36,707 nt of DNA from Clostridiales bacterium (GTDB lineage: Bacteria; Bacillota; Clostridia; Oscillospirales; Oscillospiraceae). Both the position numbers and the translations under genes were made by a program. The stretch lies in contig JAJPXL010000071.1 in NCBI GenBank assembly GCA_021205455.1, positions 1 to 36,707 on the forward strand. Reading direction: 5' to 3'. Positions 6,896 through 14,459 of this stretch are shown in pieces. The notes beneath the pieces are model-generated. The model did not search any database and was not told the origin of the DNA. It saw nothing but the letters and a program-made list of their open reading frames with translations. Position 1 is the first letter of the stretch. Every line of letters begins with the position of its first letter.

Positions 6896-8092
6896 ATGGT
6901 AAATGTAGCAATTCTGGGTTACGGCACTGTTGGCAGCGGTGTTGGCGAGATTTTTTACAAAAACGGGCAGCATATTTCCGAGCGCGTTGCCAACGAGGTC
7001 AATCTGAAATACATCCTGGACCTGCGGGAGTTTCCGGAGGACCCCTACGCCGACCGGGTGATTCACGACTTCTCCATCATTGAAAACGACCCGGAGGTGG
7101 CCGTAGTGGTGGAGACGATGGGCGGCGTGGGCTTCGCCTATGACTGCACCAAGCGGGCCCTGTCCAGGGGCAAGAGCGTCGTCACCTCCAACAAGGAGCT
7201 GGTGGCCACCCACGGCTATGAGCTGCTGCAGCTGGCCAAGGCCAACGGCTGCTCCTACCTGTTCGAGGCCTCTGTGGGCGGCGGCATCCCCATTCTGCGG
7301 CCCATGAGCAACTGCCTGGCCGCCAATGAATTACAGGAAATCGTCGGCATCCTGAACGGCACCACCAACTATATCCTGACCCGTATGATCCGGGCGGGCC
7401 TGTCCTTTGACGCGGCGCTGAAGGAGGCCCAGGATAACGGTTATGCCGAGAAGGACCCCACCGCCGACATCGAGGGCCACGACGCCTGCCGGAAGATCTG
7501 CATCCTGTCCTCTCTGGGCTACGGACGGCACATCTACCCGGAGCAGGTACCCACAGAGGGCATCTCCAACATCACCCTGTCCGACGTGGCCTACGCCCGC
7601 AGCGGCGGCTACCGCATCAAGCTGTTTGGCCGCTCCATCCGCCGGGAGAGCGACGGCAAGGTCTGCGCCTATGTGGCCCCCCATCTGGTGGACGAGGAGT
7701 CCCCCCTGGCCAACGTGGAGGACGTGTTCAACGCCATCCTCGTCACCGGCGACTCCATCGGCGATGTTATGTTCTACGGCCGCGGGGCCGGCAAAATGCC
7801 CACCGCCTCCGCCGTGGTGGCCGACGTGATGGACATCGTCCGTGCCAAGGGCAAAAAGCTCATCACCTGGGAGGAGGGCGGCAGCGACACCACCTATCCC
7901 GTGGATGAGGTGGCCAACCGCTGGTACCTCCGGGTGGCGGGCGACCTGTTCGTGGACGGGGCCAAGCGGCTCCGCAACGGCGACGCCAAGGACGGGGAGA
8001 GCGCCTTCATCACCGACCAGGCCATGACGCCTCCCCAGCTGCGGGCCTGGGCCGGGGATCTGGAGATCCGCGCCCTGTACCGGGTGCTGTAA
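6896..8092 (+). CDS. hom: Homoserine dehydrogenase
   Basis: This 398-residue enzyme reduces aspartate semialdehyde to homoserine with NAD(P)H, a step toward threonine and methionine. The nucleotide-binding loop is GYGTVGSGVGE (residues 8-18). NKEL sits at 99-102, the homoserine-binding GILNGTTNYI at 151-160, and the catalytic block GYAEKDPTADIEGHDACRK at 182-200, with Asp196 and Lys200 as likely catalytic residues. I chose the ATG at 6896 because GAGGTG lies 6 bases upstream; a GTG at 6887 would fall inside that ribosome site. The C-terminal ACT region is short: after NRWYLRVAGDL only about 48 residues remain and the usual PGVLAxI helix is missing. Feedback control may therefore be weak or supplied by the ACT protein encoded upstream. 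lysC follows after 97 bases. Confidence 0.93.
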   Translation: MVNVAILGYGTVGSGVGEIFYKNGQHISERVANEVNLKYILDLREFPEDPYADRVIHDFSIIENDPEVAVVVETMGGVGFAYDCTKRALSRGKSVVTSNKELVATHGYELLQLAKANGCSYLFEASVGGGIPILRPMSNCLAANELQEIVGILNGTTNYILTRMIRAGLSFDAALKEAQDNGYAEKDPTADIEGHDACRKICILSSLGYGRHIYPEQVPTEGISNITLSDVAYARSGGYRIKLFGRSIRRESDGKVCAYVAPHLVDEESPLANVEDVFNAILVTGDSIGDVMFYGRGAGKMPTASAVVADVMDIVRAKGKKLITWEEGGSDTTYPVDEVANRWYLRVAGDLFVDGAKRLRNGDAKDGESAFITDQAMTPPQLRAWAGDLEIRALYRVL

Positions 8093-8189
8093 CCCCTGCG
8101 CCCCTTCGGGGGCAGGTGCATAAACTGAGTGTAAGCCGGAGGCGCAGTCTGCCTTCCGGCAGGTCATATAAGGGAGGTCCTTTTTCACA

Positions 8190-9413
8190 ATGGCTCTGAT
8201 CGTGCAAAAGTTTGGCGGCTCCTCCGTTGCAAACCTGGAACGGGTGCAGCACGTCGCCAAAATCATCACCGATACCTATCGGGCGGGGAATGACGTGGTG
8301 GTCGTCCTGTCCGCCCAGGGCAAAACCACCGACCACCTGATTGCAATGGCAAAGGAGTATAACCCCCGGGCGTCCAAGCGGGAGCTGGACCAGTTGCTGA
8401 CCATCGGTGAGCAGCAGTCCGTGGCCCTGTGCGCCATGGTGATCGAGGGGATGGGGTATCCCGTCATCTCTCTGAACGCCTGGCAGGTGGGCTTCCGGAC
8501 CAACCGGGTCTACGGCGACGCCCGCATCAAGCGCATCGACACGGAACGCCTCCAGGCGGAGCTGGATTCTCACAAAATCGTCATCTTCACCGGCTTCCAG
8601 GGCGTCAACCGGTATGACGATGTCACCACCCTGGGCCGGGGTGGCAGCGACACCTCTGCCGTGGCGCTGGCCGCCGTCCTCCAGGCGGACAAATGCCAGA
8701 TCTTCACCGATGTGGACGGCGTCTACACGGCGGACCCCAACAAGGTGGAAGGGGCCAGGAAAATCGACGAAATCACCTATGACGAAATGCTGGAAATGGC
8801 CACCCTGGGGGCCAAGGTGCTGCACAACCGCAGCGTGGAGATGGCAAAGCGGTACAACGTCAACCTGGAAGTGCTGTCCAGCTTCACCGGAAATCCGGGT
8901 ACGATTGTTAAGGAGGTCGTGAAACAGATGGAAAATTCTCATGTCAGCGGTGTCGCAAAGGATAAAAACATTGCCCGCCTGGCGCTGGTGGGCCTGAAAA
9001 ACGAGCCCGGCGTGGCGTTTAAGGTATTCTCCCTGCTGGCCAGGAACAACGTCAACGTGGACGTGATTTTGCAGTCCATCGGCCGCGGTGACGAGAAGGA
9101 CATCTCCTTCACCGTAGCCCGCAGCGATACGGAGCTGTGCAAGCAGCTGCTGGACGAGCGCAAGGAGAGCCTGGGCTTTGAGGACATCTCCATCAACGAC
9201 CATATCGCCAAGGTCTCCATCGTGGGGGCCGGCATGATCGGCAACCCCGGCGTAGCCGCCGCCATGTTCGAGGCCCTGTACGCCGCCGGCATCAACATCA
9301 ACATGATCTCCACCAGTGAAATCAAGGTCTCCGTCCTGGTGGACGAGGCGGACGCCGACCGGGCGGTGCAGGTGGTGCATGACAAGTTCTTCCGGGGCTT
9401 CGGCCGGTCCTGA
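8190..9413 (+). CDS. lysC: Aspartate kinase (alpha subunit), with internal start for beta subunit
   Basis: This 407-residue enzyme phosphorylates aspartate, the entry to lysine, threonine and methionine synthesis. The N-terminal kinase domain starts MALIVQKFGGSSVANLERV (KFGGSS at 7-12). It has TIGEQQSVAL, GFQGVNRYDDVTTLGRGGSD and FTDVDGVYTADPNKV in order. Two ACT domains follow from about residue 258 (KNEPGVAFKVFSLLARNNVN; IVGAGMIGNPGVAAAMFEAL). Length and layout match the Bacillus LysC type. A strong ribosome site and an in-frame ATG at codon 247 would yield a 161-residue regulatory subunit, as known for B. subtilis aspartokinase II. GGGAGGT precedes the main ATG. A terminator follows at 9434, so lysC ends the pheB-hom-lysC unit. 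No lysine riboswitch was recognised in the 97 bases upstream. Confidence 0.95.
   Translation: MALIVQKFGGSSVANLERVQHVAKIITDTYRAGNDVVVVLSAQGKTTDHLIAMAKEYNPRASKRELDQLLTIGEQQSVALCAMVIEGMGYPVISLNAWQVGFRTNRVYGDARIKRIDTERLQAELDSHKIVIFTGFQGVNRYDDVTTLGRGGSDTSAVALAAVLQADKCQIFTDVDGVYTADPNKVEGARKIDEITYDEMLEMATLGAKVLHNRSVEMAKRYNVNLEVLSSFTGNPGTIVKEVVKQMENSHVSGVAKDKNIARLALVGLKNEPGVAFKVFSLLARNNVNVDVILQSIGRGDEKDISFTVARSDTELCKQLLDERKESLGFEDISINDHIAKVSIVGAGMIGNPGVAAAMFEALYAAGININMISTSEIKVSVLVDEADADRAVQVVHDKFFRGFGRS
8910..8930 (+). promoter_or_regulatory. Internal ribosome site and start of the LysC beta subunit
   Basis: AAGGAGG at 8910-8916 lies inside lysC, 11 bases before the in-frame ATG at 8928-8930 (codon 247). 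The resulting protein would begin MENSHVSGVAKDKN and contain both ACT domains. A GTG at 8919 is too close to the site to be used. Two-subunit aspartokinases made this way are established for Bacillus. Confidence 0.8.
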
Positions 9414-9433
9414 GCGTCTCAGAGAACCATTAC

Positions 9434-9471
9434 GGTCGGGGCGGAAGGCTATGCCTCCGCCCCGACCTTTT
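9434..9471 (+). terminator. Terminator of the pheB-hom-lysC operon
   Basis: A 12-bp stem (9434-9445 with 9456-9467), extended in the loop by GGC/GCC, is followed by TTTT. It lies 20 bases past the lysC stop and ends just at the stop codon of the convergent small gene. Confidence 0.88.
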
Positions 9472-9673
9472 ACTGCGTCAGGAGGGCCTCGCTCTCCCCG
9501 TCGCCGCTGGGCAGCTGAACTGCGTACAGCGCCAGATTGTCCGCCAGCGATGTGAGAAAGAGGGACAGCAGCTCCAGCTGCTCCTGGCTGCGCCCTTCGG
9601 CAATGACCAGCGCCATGGCTGCCGCCGCTGTCACCAATGCGCCCCCTGACGGCCCTTGTACTGCGTTTGACAT
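9470..9673 (-). CDS. Small hypothetical protein (67 residues), possibly DUF6774-like
   Basis: The ORF starts at an ATG with GGAGGAGCGG directly upstream, a very good ribosome site, and runs convergent to lysC. The protein has an Ala-rich hydrophobic stretch (GGALVTAAAAMALVIAEG, residues 10-27). An amphipathic stretch SQEQLELLSLFLTSLADNLA (29-48) follows, then an acidic tail. The pattern resembles small clostridial proteins grouped as DUF6774, but I cannot confirm this. No function is known. The good ribosome site and amphipathic pattern argue for a real gene. Confidence 0.6.
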   Translation of the reverse strand: MSNAVQGPSGGALVTAAAAMALVIAEGRSQEQLELLSLFLTSLADNLALYAVQLPSGDGESEALLTQ

Positions 9674-9793
9674 ATCCGCTCCTCCGCCTGTGCAGGCCGG
9701 TCAAAAGCCGCCGTTTCTCCCCTATTTTATGCGCTGTCCGCCGCAAGGTTGCGTCCCTTCGGCAAGGCAGCCCAAGCCAGAAAGGACATTGCC

Positions 9794-10186
9794 ATGCTGC
9801 TCCCCTATCAGCCGCTGACCGCGCCCCTCCCCCAGGAGGAGTGGCAGCGGGACTTCCGCCAGGCCCGCCGCATCAAGGGCGTCCGATTCGGGGCGGAGTG
9901 CCTCTACCTGAGCCGCTTCGCCGGACTGGGCGGGCGCTACATCCCCTATCGGGACATTGCCCGCTGGTACATCCAGCTGAAGGAGGCCACCGGCGGGGAG
10001 GCCACCTTCCACAGCTACCGCCTTGTGGTGAACTATGGGGCGGAGGGGGAGTGGTCCGCCTCCCTGGGGGAGTACAGCGCCAACCTGAACGAGCGGACGC
10101 CGGAAGCCGAGGTGCGCGCCCTGATGGCCCAACACCCGGAGATCCCCCTGGGCCGCGACCCCCAGCGCAAAACCAGGTTCCGCTGA
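9794..10186 (+). CDS. Hypothetical protein (130 residues)
   Basis: It starts MLLPYQPLTAPLPQEEWQRD. The ATG at 9794 has AGAAAGGA at a suitable distance; a longer frame from a TTG at 9749 lacks one. The protein is soluble, with alternating hydrophobic stretches (GVRFGAECLYLSRFAGLG, YIPYRDIARWYIQLKEATGG, SYRLVVNYGAEGEW) that suggest a beta-rich fold, perhaps like a small PH-type domain. The end is basic (RKTRFR). I do not recognise a family. A strong terminator follows 15 bases after the stop, so it is an independent transcription unit or the end of one. No clear promoter was found. Confidence 0.7.
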   Translation: MLLPYQPLTAPLPQEEWQRDFRQARRIKGVRFGAECLYLSRFAGLGGRYIPYRDIARWYIQLKEATGGEATFHSYRLVVNYGAEGEWSASLGEYSANLNERTPEAEVRALMAQHPEIPLGRDPQRKTRFR

Positions 10187-10201
10187 CCCCTATGCAGAGC
10201 T

Positions 10202-10247
10202 GCGCCGTACCGAAGCAGATTCTTCGGTACGGCGCTTTGTTTTTTAT
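10202..10247 (+). terminator. Terminator after the 130-residue hypothetical gene
   Basis: A perfect 14-bp stem (10202-10215 with 10222-10235) with a 6-base loop is followed by TTTGTTTTTT. It also separates this gene from the convergent hydrolase gene. Confidence 0.92.
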
Positions 10248-10254
10248 TGATGAG

Positions 10255-11199
10255 TTATTTGTACTCCTGCAGGACGTGGCTCTCAATCCAGCCCAGCAGC
10301 CAGCCGTAGATGTCCTCCCGGTCGGCTTCGTTCAGCAGTTCGTGCCGGTCGTCCTTCCACAGCTTGTAGGTGACATCCGTCACACCCCACTTCTGGTAGA
10401 GCTGGGCCAGCTTGGGAATGTCCTTCCCCATATGCCCCACCGGGTCCTTTTCGCCGGAAATCAGCACCATGGGAATCCGTGCGCTGATTTGCTCAAAGTC
10501 CTCCTCCCTGGCCAGGCAGGCTGCCAGCTTAAAATAGTCCCGATATCCCCCAACGGTGAAGCAGATGCCGCACAGCGGGTCCTGGAGATACCGGTCCACA
10601 TTCTCCACATCCCGGCTGAGCCAGTCGCAACGGGTCCTGGTGGGGGCGAACTGCCGGTTGAAGCGCCCCACCACACGGTTCTCCAGCCACTTGCTGCGAT
10701 AGGTGGCCCCCCGAATCATGCACAGCAGGTTGGCAACCCCGCCGGCGGCCTTGGCCGCGTTCTCAGACACGATGCCGGTGCCCATCAGAATGACGCCTCT
10801 GGCCTTACCGGTGTACTGGGTGATATAGCGCCGCGCCACAAAAGAGCCCATGCTGTGGGCCATCAGCACCAGCGGCGCAAAGGGGAAGCACCCCTGGGCC
10901 CGGAGGGCCACGCTCTCCACGTCGTCCACAATGACCTGGTCGCCGTCCTGCTCGGTGAAGAAGCCCATCTCCTTCGGCTCCCGCACGCTCTGGCCGTGGC
11001 CCAGCATATCGTGGCCGATCACCGCAATACCGTGGCCGGTCAGGTAGATGGCGAAGTCCTCATAGCGCTCCACATACTCCTCCATACCGTGCACGATCTG
11101 CACCACAGCCCGCACTTGGCCGCTGTCCGGCTGCCACAGGACACAGTGCAGGCTGCGCTTGCCATCCCGGGAGGGCATCCACATCTGCTCTTTCTTCAT
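10255..11199 (-). CDS. Alpha/beta hydrolase, monoglyceride-lipase-like
   Basis: This 314-residue protein belongs to the serine hydrolase family that includes monoacylglycerol lipase and lysophospholipase (Hydrolase_4 type). The oxyanion region is VVQIVHGMEEYVERYEDFA (33-51), followed by GHDMLGHGQS. The nucleophile elbow is AHSMGSF with Ser116. The acid is likely the Asp in ISGEKDPVG and the catalytic His that in DDRHELLNE. There is no signal peptide, so it acts in the cytoplasm or at the inner membrane face. I chose the ATG at 11199 because AAAGGAG lies 9 bases upstream. It lies only 34 bases behind the phosphatidyltransferase/PLD gene on the same strand, so a role in membrane lipid turnover is a reasonable inference. 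The substrate is not proven. Confidence 0.85.
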   Translation of the reverse strand: MKKEQMWMPSRDGKRSLHCVLWQPDSGQVRAVVQIVHGMEEYVERYEDFAIYLTGHGIAVIGHDMLGHGQSVREPKEMGFFTEQDGDQVIVDDVESVALRAQGCFPFAPLVLMAHSMGSFVARRYITQYTGKARGVILMGTGIVSENAAKAAGGVANLLCMIRGATYRSKWLENRVVGRFNRQFAPTRTRCDWLSRDVENVDRYLQDPLCGICFTVGGYRDYFKLAACLAREEDFEQISARIPMVLISGEKDPVGHMGKDIPKLAQLYQKWGVTDVTYKLWKDDRHELLNEADREDIYGWLLGWIESHVLQEYK

Positions 11200-11233
11200 A
11201 GGGTGTACTCCTTTCTGCGGCTGCTGCGCCACA

Positions 11234-13264
11234 TCACATCAGGAATTTCGCCCAGCCCAGCAGCAGGCGGATGCCGCTGAGCACCACCTGCCGGATGGGA
11301 GATACGGACTGGTCCACCGTTTCCCCGCTGGGGAGTACAGTGGTGTCCTCGTCCACCACGGTGGCGGCTTTCGCCTCGTAGGCCGCCATATCCTCCCGCA
11401 GCATGGCGTTGAGGTCCTCACTGTCCACCACAAGCATCAGCTCCGTGTCCAGGTAGACGCTGCGCATATCGAAGTTGAAGGAGCCCACCAGGGACAGGTC
11501 GTCGTCAATGGCAATCACCTTGCCGTGGTAAGAGTAATCCCCGTGGTATTCCAGCAGGGTGACCCCCTGTTCCAGCACCTTGAGCCGGTCCGCCTGGTAG
11601 TAGGCCGCGCCAAAGGGGTTGCTGTTGTTGGCCGGGGAATTGGTCATCAGCTGCACCGTGGGTACCAGGCTGGTCAGGGTGCCAAACTCCTCCATCATCG
11701 CATCGTTGCAGATGACGTAGGGGGTGTGGATGCTGACATTTTCCGTGGCGTTCTCCATCAGCTGACAGATGGCGTAGTATACCTTCGGCTCCTTGGAGAA
11801 AATCGTGGTGTCTCCGGAGAGCAGGGTGACTTTGTCCGTCTCCACCGTGTTGGCCTCGTAGTCATACTCGGCGAACAGCTCCGGCTGTTCCTCCTGAAGC
11901 GTCTGGTACACCTTCTCCAGCTCGGCGGCGGCCCGCTTCACACTGATAATATTGGCCAGGCGGGCGCTGTTATGGAACACGGTACAGTTCTCCGAATCCC
12001 AAACGGTCTCGAAATACTCGTCCAGCTGCTCCATCGAGCCTTCCCCCTGGCCAGTATAGTACACCAGCACGTCCCAGTCAAAGTTTCGCCAACCCTCGGT
12101 ATCACCGAGGAAATAGTCGAAGGTATTCCGCCCTCCCAGGAGGTACAGATCATCATCCACGATGATATACTTATCGTGAAGGCGCCCCATGATTGTCCAG
12201 GGGCGCAGGAGGTTGATTTGATTGTAGATGCGAATCTCCACATTCTCATGGCTGGACAGGGCATAGAAGTAGGGGTTGCCCTCCATATTGGTCAGGGAGC
12301 GCATCCCGTCCGCCAGCACCTTCACCTCCACCCCCCGCTCTGCGGCGGCGTAGAGGGCGGCCAGCACCTGCATCCCCGCATCATCGGAGCGAATATCAAA
12401 GGTGGACAGGATGATGCGCTCCTGGGCGGCCGCGATCATGCGGATGCGGCTCTCCAGCGCCTCCTCATTGTCCATCAGCAGAGTGGCCCGGTCGCCGGAG
12501 ACTTCATCGCTGTAAAATTCGTCCACGGAGAAGGAGGACTGATACTCCTCACTGACCTCCTTCTGTTTGGTCACCGGCAGGATGGCCCCCACCAGTACAT
12601 AAATCAGGAACAGCACCAGCACCCCCGCGCCGCTGAGGATGCCAATGCGCCAACGGCGCTTCTTCCCCTTTTCCAGCTCAATGTCCAGCCACATACGGCG
12701 GTAGACCAGTGCATAGCCCACCAGCGCGTAAAGGGAGGCCGCCATGCAGATATAAATCAGCAGGTTCGCTGTGCTGTAGCTGATGCCGGGCAGCAGCAGC
12801 AGGATGACCAGCGAGCAGTCCAAAATCACAGTGGACACCTTGCCGCACCACTGTGCGCCGTCCATTTTCTTCCCCATGTGCAGGAAGACCGCCCCCAGCA
12901 CCGCCAGCACCAACTCCTTGCACAGCAGCAGCGCGGCCAGCCAGACCATCAGCGGGTACCGGGTGGTCAGGCACAGGGCGGTGACGCATTGGGTGATCTT
13001 ATCCGCCAGGGGGTCGATAAACTTACCCCACTCCGTCACCATATTGAATCGGCGGGCGATTTTCCCGTCAAAGCAGTCCGTCAGCGCCGAGACGCCCAGC
13101 ACCAGGGCAGCCACCAGGTAATCCCGGGCGGTCTCCGCCCGCAGATAAAGGACTGCAAACACCGGAACCAGCAGGATGCGGAAGTATCCCATTAAATTAG
13201 GAATGGAAAAATATTCCCGCTTCCAGTTCTCTTTCCCGCCGGAGCCGGCCAATTTATTTACCAT
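11234..13264 (-). CDS. Fusion of CDP-alcohol phosphatidyltransferase and PLD-type cardiolipin synthase
   Basis: This 676-residue protein has two lipid-synthesis modules. Residues 20-190 are a membrane CDP-alcohol phosphatidyltransferase with the full catalytic pattern: Asp63, Asp66-Gly67, Ala70-Arg71, Gly80, Asp84, Asp88. This is the PgsA/Crd1 type that joins CDP-diacylglycerol to an alcohol. A basic stretch and a further helix (about 206-229) follow. Residues 260-620 hold two phospholipase D motifs, HDKYIIVD (His363, Lys365, Asp370) and HGKVIAID (His580, Lys582, Asp587), as in bacterial cardiolipin synthases. A single protein could thus make phosphatidylglycerol(-phosphate) and join products to cardiolipin. 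Each half keeps its key residues. GAAAGGAAG precedes the ATG. The hydrolase gene follows. Alternative view: the first half uses phosphatidylglycerol plus CDP-diacylglycerol directly. Confidence 0.88.
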   Translation of the reverse strand: MVNKLAGSGGKENWKREYFSIPNLMGYFRILLVPVFAVLYLRAETARDYLVAALVLGVSALTDCFDGKIARRFNMVTEWGKFIDPLADKITQCVTALCLTTRYPLMVWLAALLLCKELVLAVLGAVFLHMGKKMDGAQWCGKVSTVILDCSLVILLLLPGISYSTANLLIYICMAASLYALVGYALVYRRMWLDIELEKGKKRRWRIGILSGAGVLVLFLIYVLVGAILPVTKQKEVSEEYQSSFSVDEFYSDEVSGDRATLLMDNEEALESRIRMIAAAQERIILSTFDIRSDDAGMQVLAALYAAAERGVEVKVLADGMRSLTNMEGNPYFYALSSHENVEIRIYNQINLLRPWTIMGRLHDKYIIVDDDLYLLGGRNTFDYFLGDTEGWRNFDWDVLVYYTGQGEGSMEQLDEYFETVWDSENCTVFHNSARLANIISVKRAAAELEKVYQTLQEEQPELFAEYDYEANTVETDKVTLLSGDTTIFSKEPKVYYAICQLMENATENVSIHTPYVICNDAMMEEFGTLTSLVPTVQLMTNSPANNSNPFGAAYYQADRLKVLEQGVTLLEYHGDYSYHGKVIAIDDDLSLVGSFNFDMRSVYLDTELMLVVDSEDLNAMLREDMAAYEAKAATVVDEDTTVLPSGETVDQSVSPIRQVVLSGIRLLLGWAKFLM

Positions 13265-13617
13265 AGTTGAAGCTTCCTTTCAGGGTAACCGCGGGAGTGC
13301 CTCCCGTCTCCGCTCTATACACTCTGATTTCTATTGTATCACATTCCCCCGCAACTTCACAGCTTTTTTTAAGAAATTTTTAATGTTGTGGGACAGCTCC
13401 GCCTCTTTGGTCAATATCATCCCAAAACTGGCTAATAACCCCCCTGGAAATCCGCTCCGAACTGTTTTATCATATAGATGCTGAAGGGAGAGGACAGCCG
13501 CCCAAAGCCATCCGCTGCCGGCTTTGCCCCCGGTCATGGCCCCTCCGTCCGGGCCCGTCCCCCTTCGGCGCTGAAACCAATCCATGTTTCTATTTCTTTG
13601 AATGAAAGGTGATTATG
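13265..13617. other. Gene-free divergent promoter region
   Basis: This 353-bp stretch separates the lipid operon (minus) from a 52-residue gene (plus). On the minus strand an extended -10, TGATACAAT, lies at 13341-13333 with no good -35, and is a candidate promoter for the lipid operon. A short GGGAG...CTCCC hairpin lies near 13290-13310. No clear promoter was found for the plus-strand gene. Confidence 0.45.
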
Positions 13618-13776
13618 ATGAAAACTTCTAATTCCTTCTCCCATAATAAGTCCGTAAGAAAGCACAACACCAACCTCTTTGACCGTATGCGTTATCTGAA
13701 CGGCGGCATCAACAGCCCGGAGTACTTCACCGGCGCGCTGGAGGAGCAGAAGGACGGCTCCTCCCTGGGCCTGTAA
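13618..13776 (+). CDS. Small unknown protein (52 residues)
   Basis: The ATG at 13618 (or 13615, one codon earlier) follows AAAGGTG at a normal distance and opens a 52-residue frame ending at TAA 13774-13776. The protein starts MKTSNSFSHNKSVRKHNTN, continues LFDRMRYLNGGINSPEYFTG and ends in ALEEQKDGSSLGL. The first half is basic and polar with His and Asn; the second half is mildly acidic with a Gly/Ser end. There is no signal peptide, membrane segment or Cys. A strong terminator follows 67 bases later, which supports a real, separately expressed gene. I do not recognise it. A peptide precursor is possible, but no modifying enzyme lies nearby. Confidence 0.55.
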   Translation: MKTSNSFSHNKSVRKHNTNLFDRMRYLNGGINSPEYFTGALEEQKDGSSLGL

Positions 13777-13843
13777 TGGGGCCTGACCTGTGACGGGGCA
13801 GCGGAACTCGCGGGGCTGCGCACCCTGCGCGGTCCCGCAAAAG

Positions 13844-13906
13844 AACGCCTGACTTTGGCTGAATGGCCGCCGTCAGGCGTTTTCTGTTTCTGTTTCTGTT
13901 TCTGTT
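13844..13906 (+). terminator. Terminator with TTTCTG repeat tail (probably bidirectional)
   Basis: A 10-bp stem (13844-13853 with 13872-13881) with an inner GGC/GCC pair is followed on the plus strand by four copies of TTTCTG and a final T run. On the minus strand TTCTTTT follows the same stem, so it may also end the marR transcript, whose stop is at 13908. Confidence 0.82.
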
Positions 13907-13907
13907 T

Positions 13908-14441
13908 TTACTCTGCCTCTTCGCCGTCCGGGGCGTGGTGGCCGTGACCCTTTCGGGGGGTGCGCTTCCACTGTCCCTCCCAGCTTTCCAGCAGGCGGCT
14001 CAGCAGCGCATCCAGCTGGCGCTGCTCCTCCTCCGTCAGCACATCGAACATCTGGCTCTCCCGTTTCCTGGCCTCCCCGTACCGGGCCACATCCGCCCGG
14101 CCCTCGTCCGTGATGGTCAGCAGGATGCGGCGCTTGTCAGAGTCGTCCTTGGTGCGGGTGATCAGCCCCTTGCCCTCCAGCTTTGCGGCGATCTCACTCA
14201 TGGAGCCGGCCTGGATGTCCAGCTTGTCCTGCAGCTCCTTCTGAGTCATGGGGCCGCTGACCGACAGGATTTTCAGGATCTTACCCTGGCCCCGGCCGCC
14301 GCTGTGCTGCCGGTGATAGAGGAAATGGGCGCAGCGGTCCAGCTTCGCCCCCAGGCTCTCCTGCGTTCTGTCCTCCCGGGAATGCCCTCTGTGCTCATGC
14401 TCATGCCCCGCCCCTGGCAGGCGTTCCGCTTCCTCTTTCAT
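13908..14441 (-). CDS. MarR family transcriptional regulator with His-rich ends
   Basis: The product has 177 residues. The central region (about 33-150) is a MarR winged helix: GQGKILKILSVSGPMTQKEL, then a recognition-helix region with GSMSEIAAKLEGKGLI, then the wing TRTKDDSDKRRILLTITDEG. It should bind DNA as a dimer. Unusual are the ends: the N-terminus contains GAGHEHEHRGH (residues 10-20) and the C-terminus KGHGHHAPDGEEAE, which could bind metal ions. The ATG at 14441 has AAAGGAG 10 bases upstream. A consensus promoter and a 10-bp palindrome lie just upstream, so autorepression is likely. The divergent neighbour is a PfkB-family kinase gene. No transporter gene is adjacent, so the regulon is unknown. 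Confidence 0.88.
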   Translation of the reverse strand: MKEEAERLPGAGHEHEHRGHSREDRTQESLGAKLDRCAHFLYHRQHSGGRGQGKILKILSVSGPMTQKELQDKLDIQAGSMSEIAAKLEGKGLITRTKDDSDKRRILLTITDEGRADVARYGEARKRESQMFDVLTEEEQRQLDALLSRLLESWEGQWKRTPRKGHGHHAPDGEEAE

Positions 14442-14459
14442 ACAGGTGTGGCTCCTTTC

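Noticed and set aside
8095-8117. Hairpin between hom and lysC as a terminator
   Set aside because: A short CCTGC/GCAGG plus CCCC/GGGG stem with no T run; hom and lysC are more likely co-transcribed.
8010-9746. A 578-codon minus-strand frame opposite lysC
   Set aside because: lysC is unambiguous on the other strand; the antisense frame is a by-product of high GC at codon position three.
11159-13195. A 678-codon plus-strand frame opposite the phosphatidyltransferase/PLD gene
   Set aside because: It is rich in His, Gln and Gly with no motif; the minus-strand frame has intact catalytic patterns for two enzyme families.
13880-13904. TTTCTG tandem repeat as a phase-variation tract
   Set aside because: It lies in the terminator tail outside any reading frame and promoter spacer, so copy changes would hardly switch a gene.
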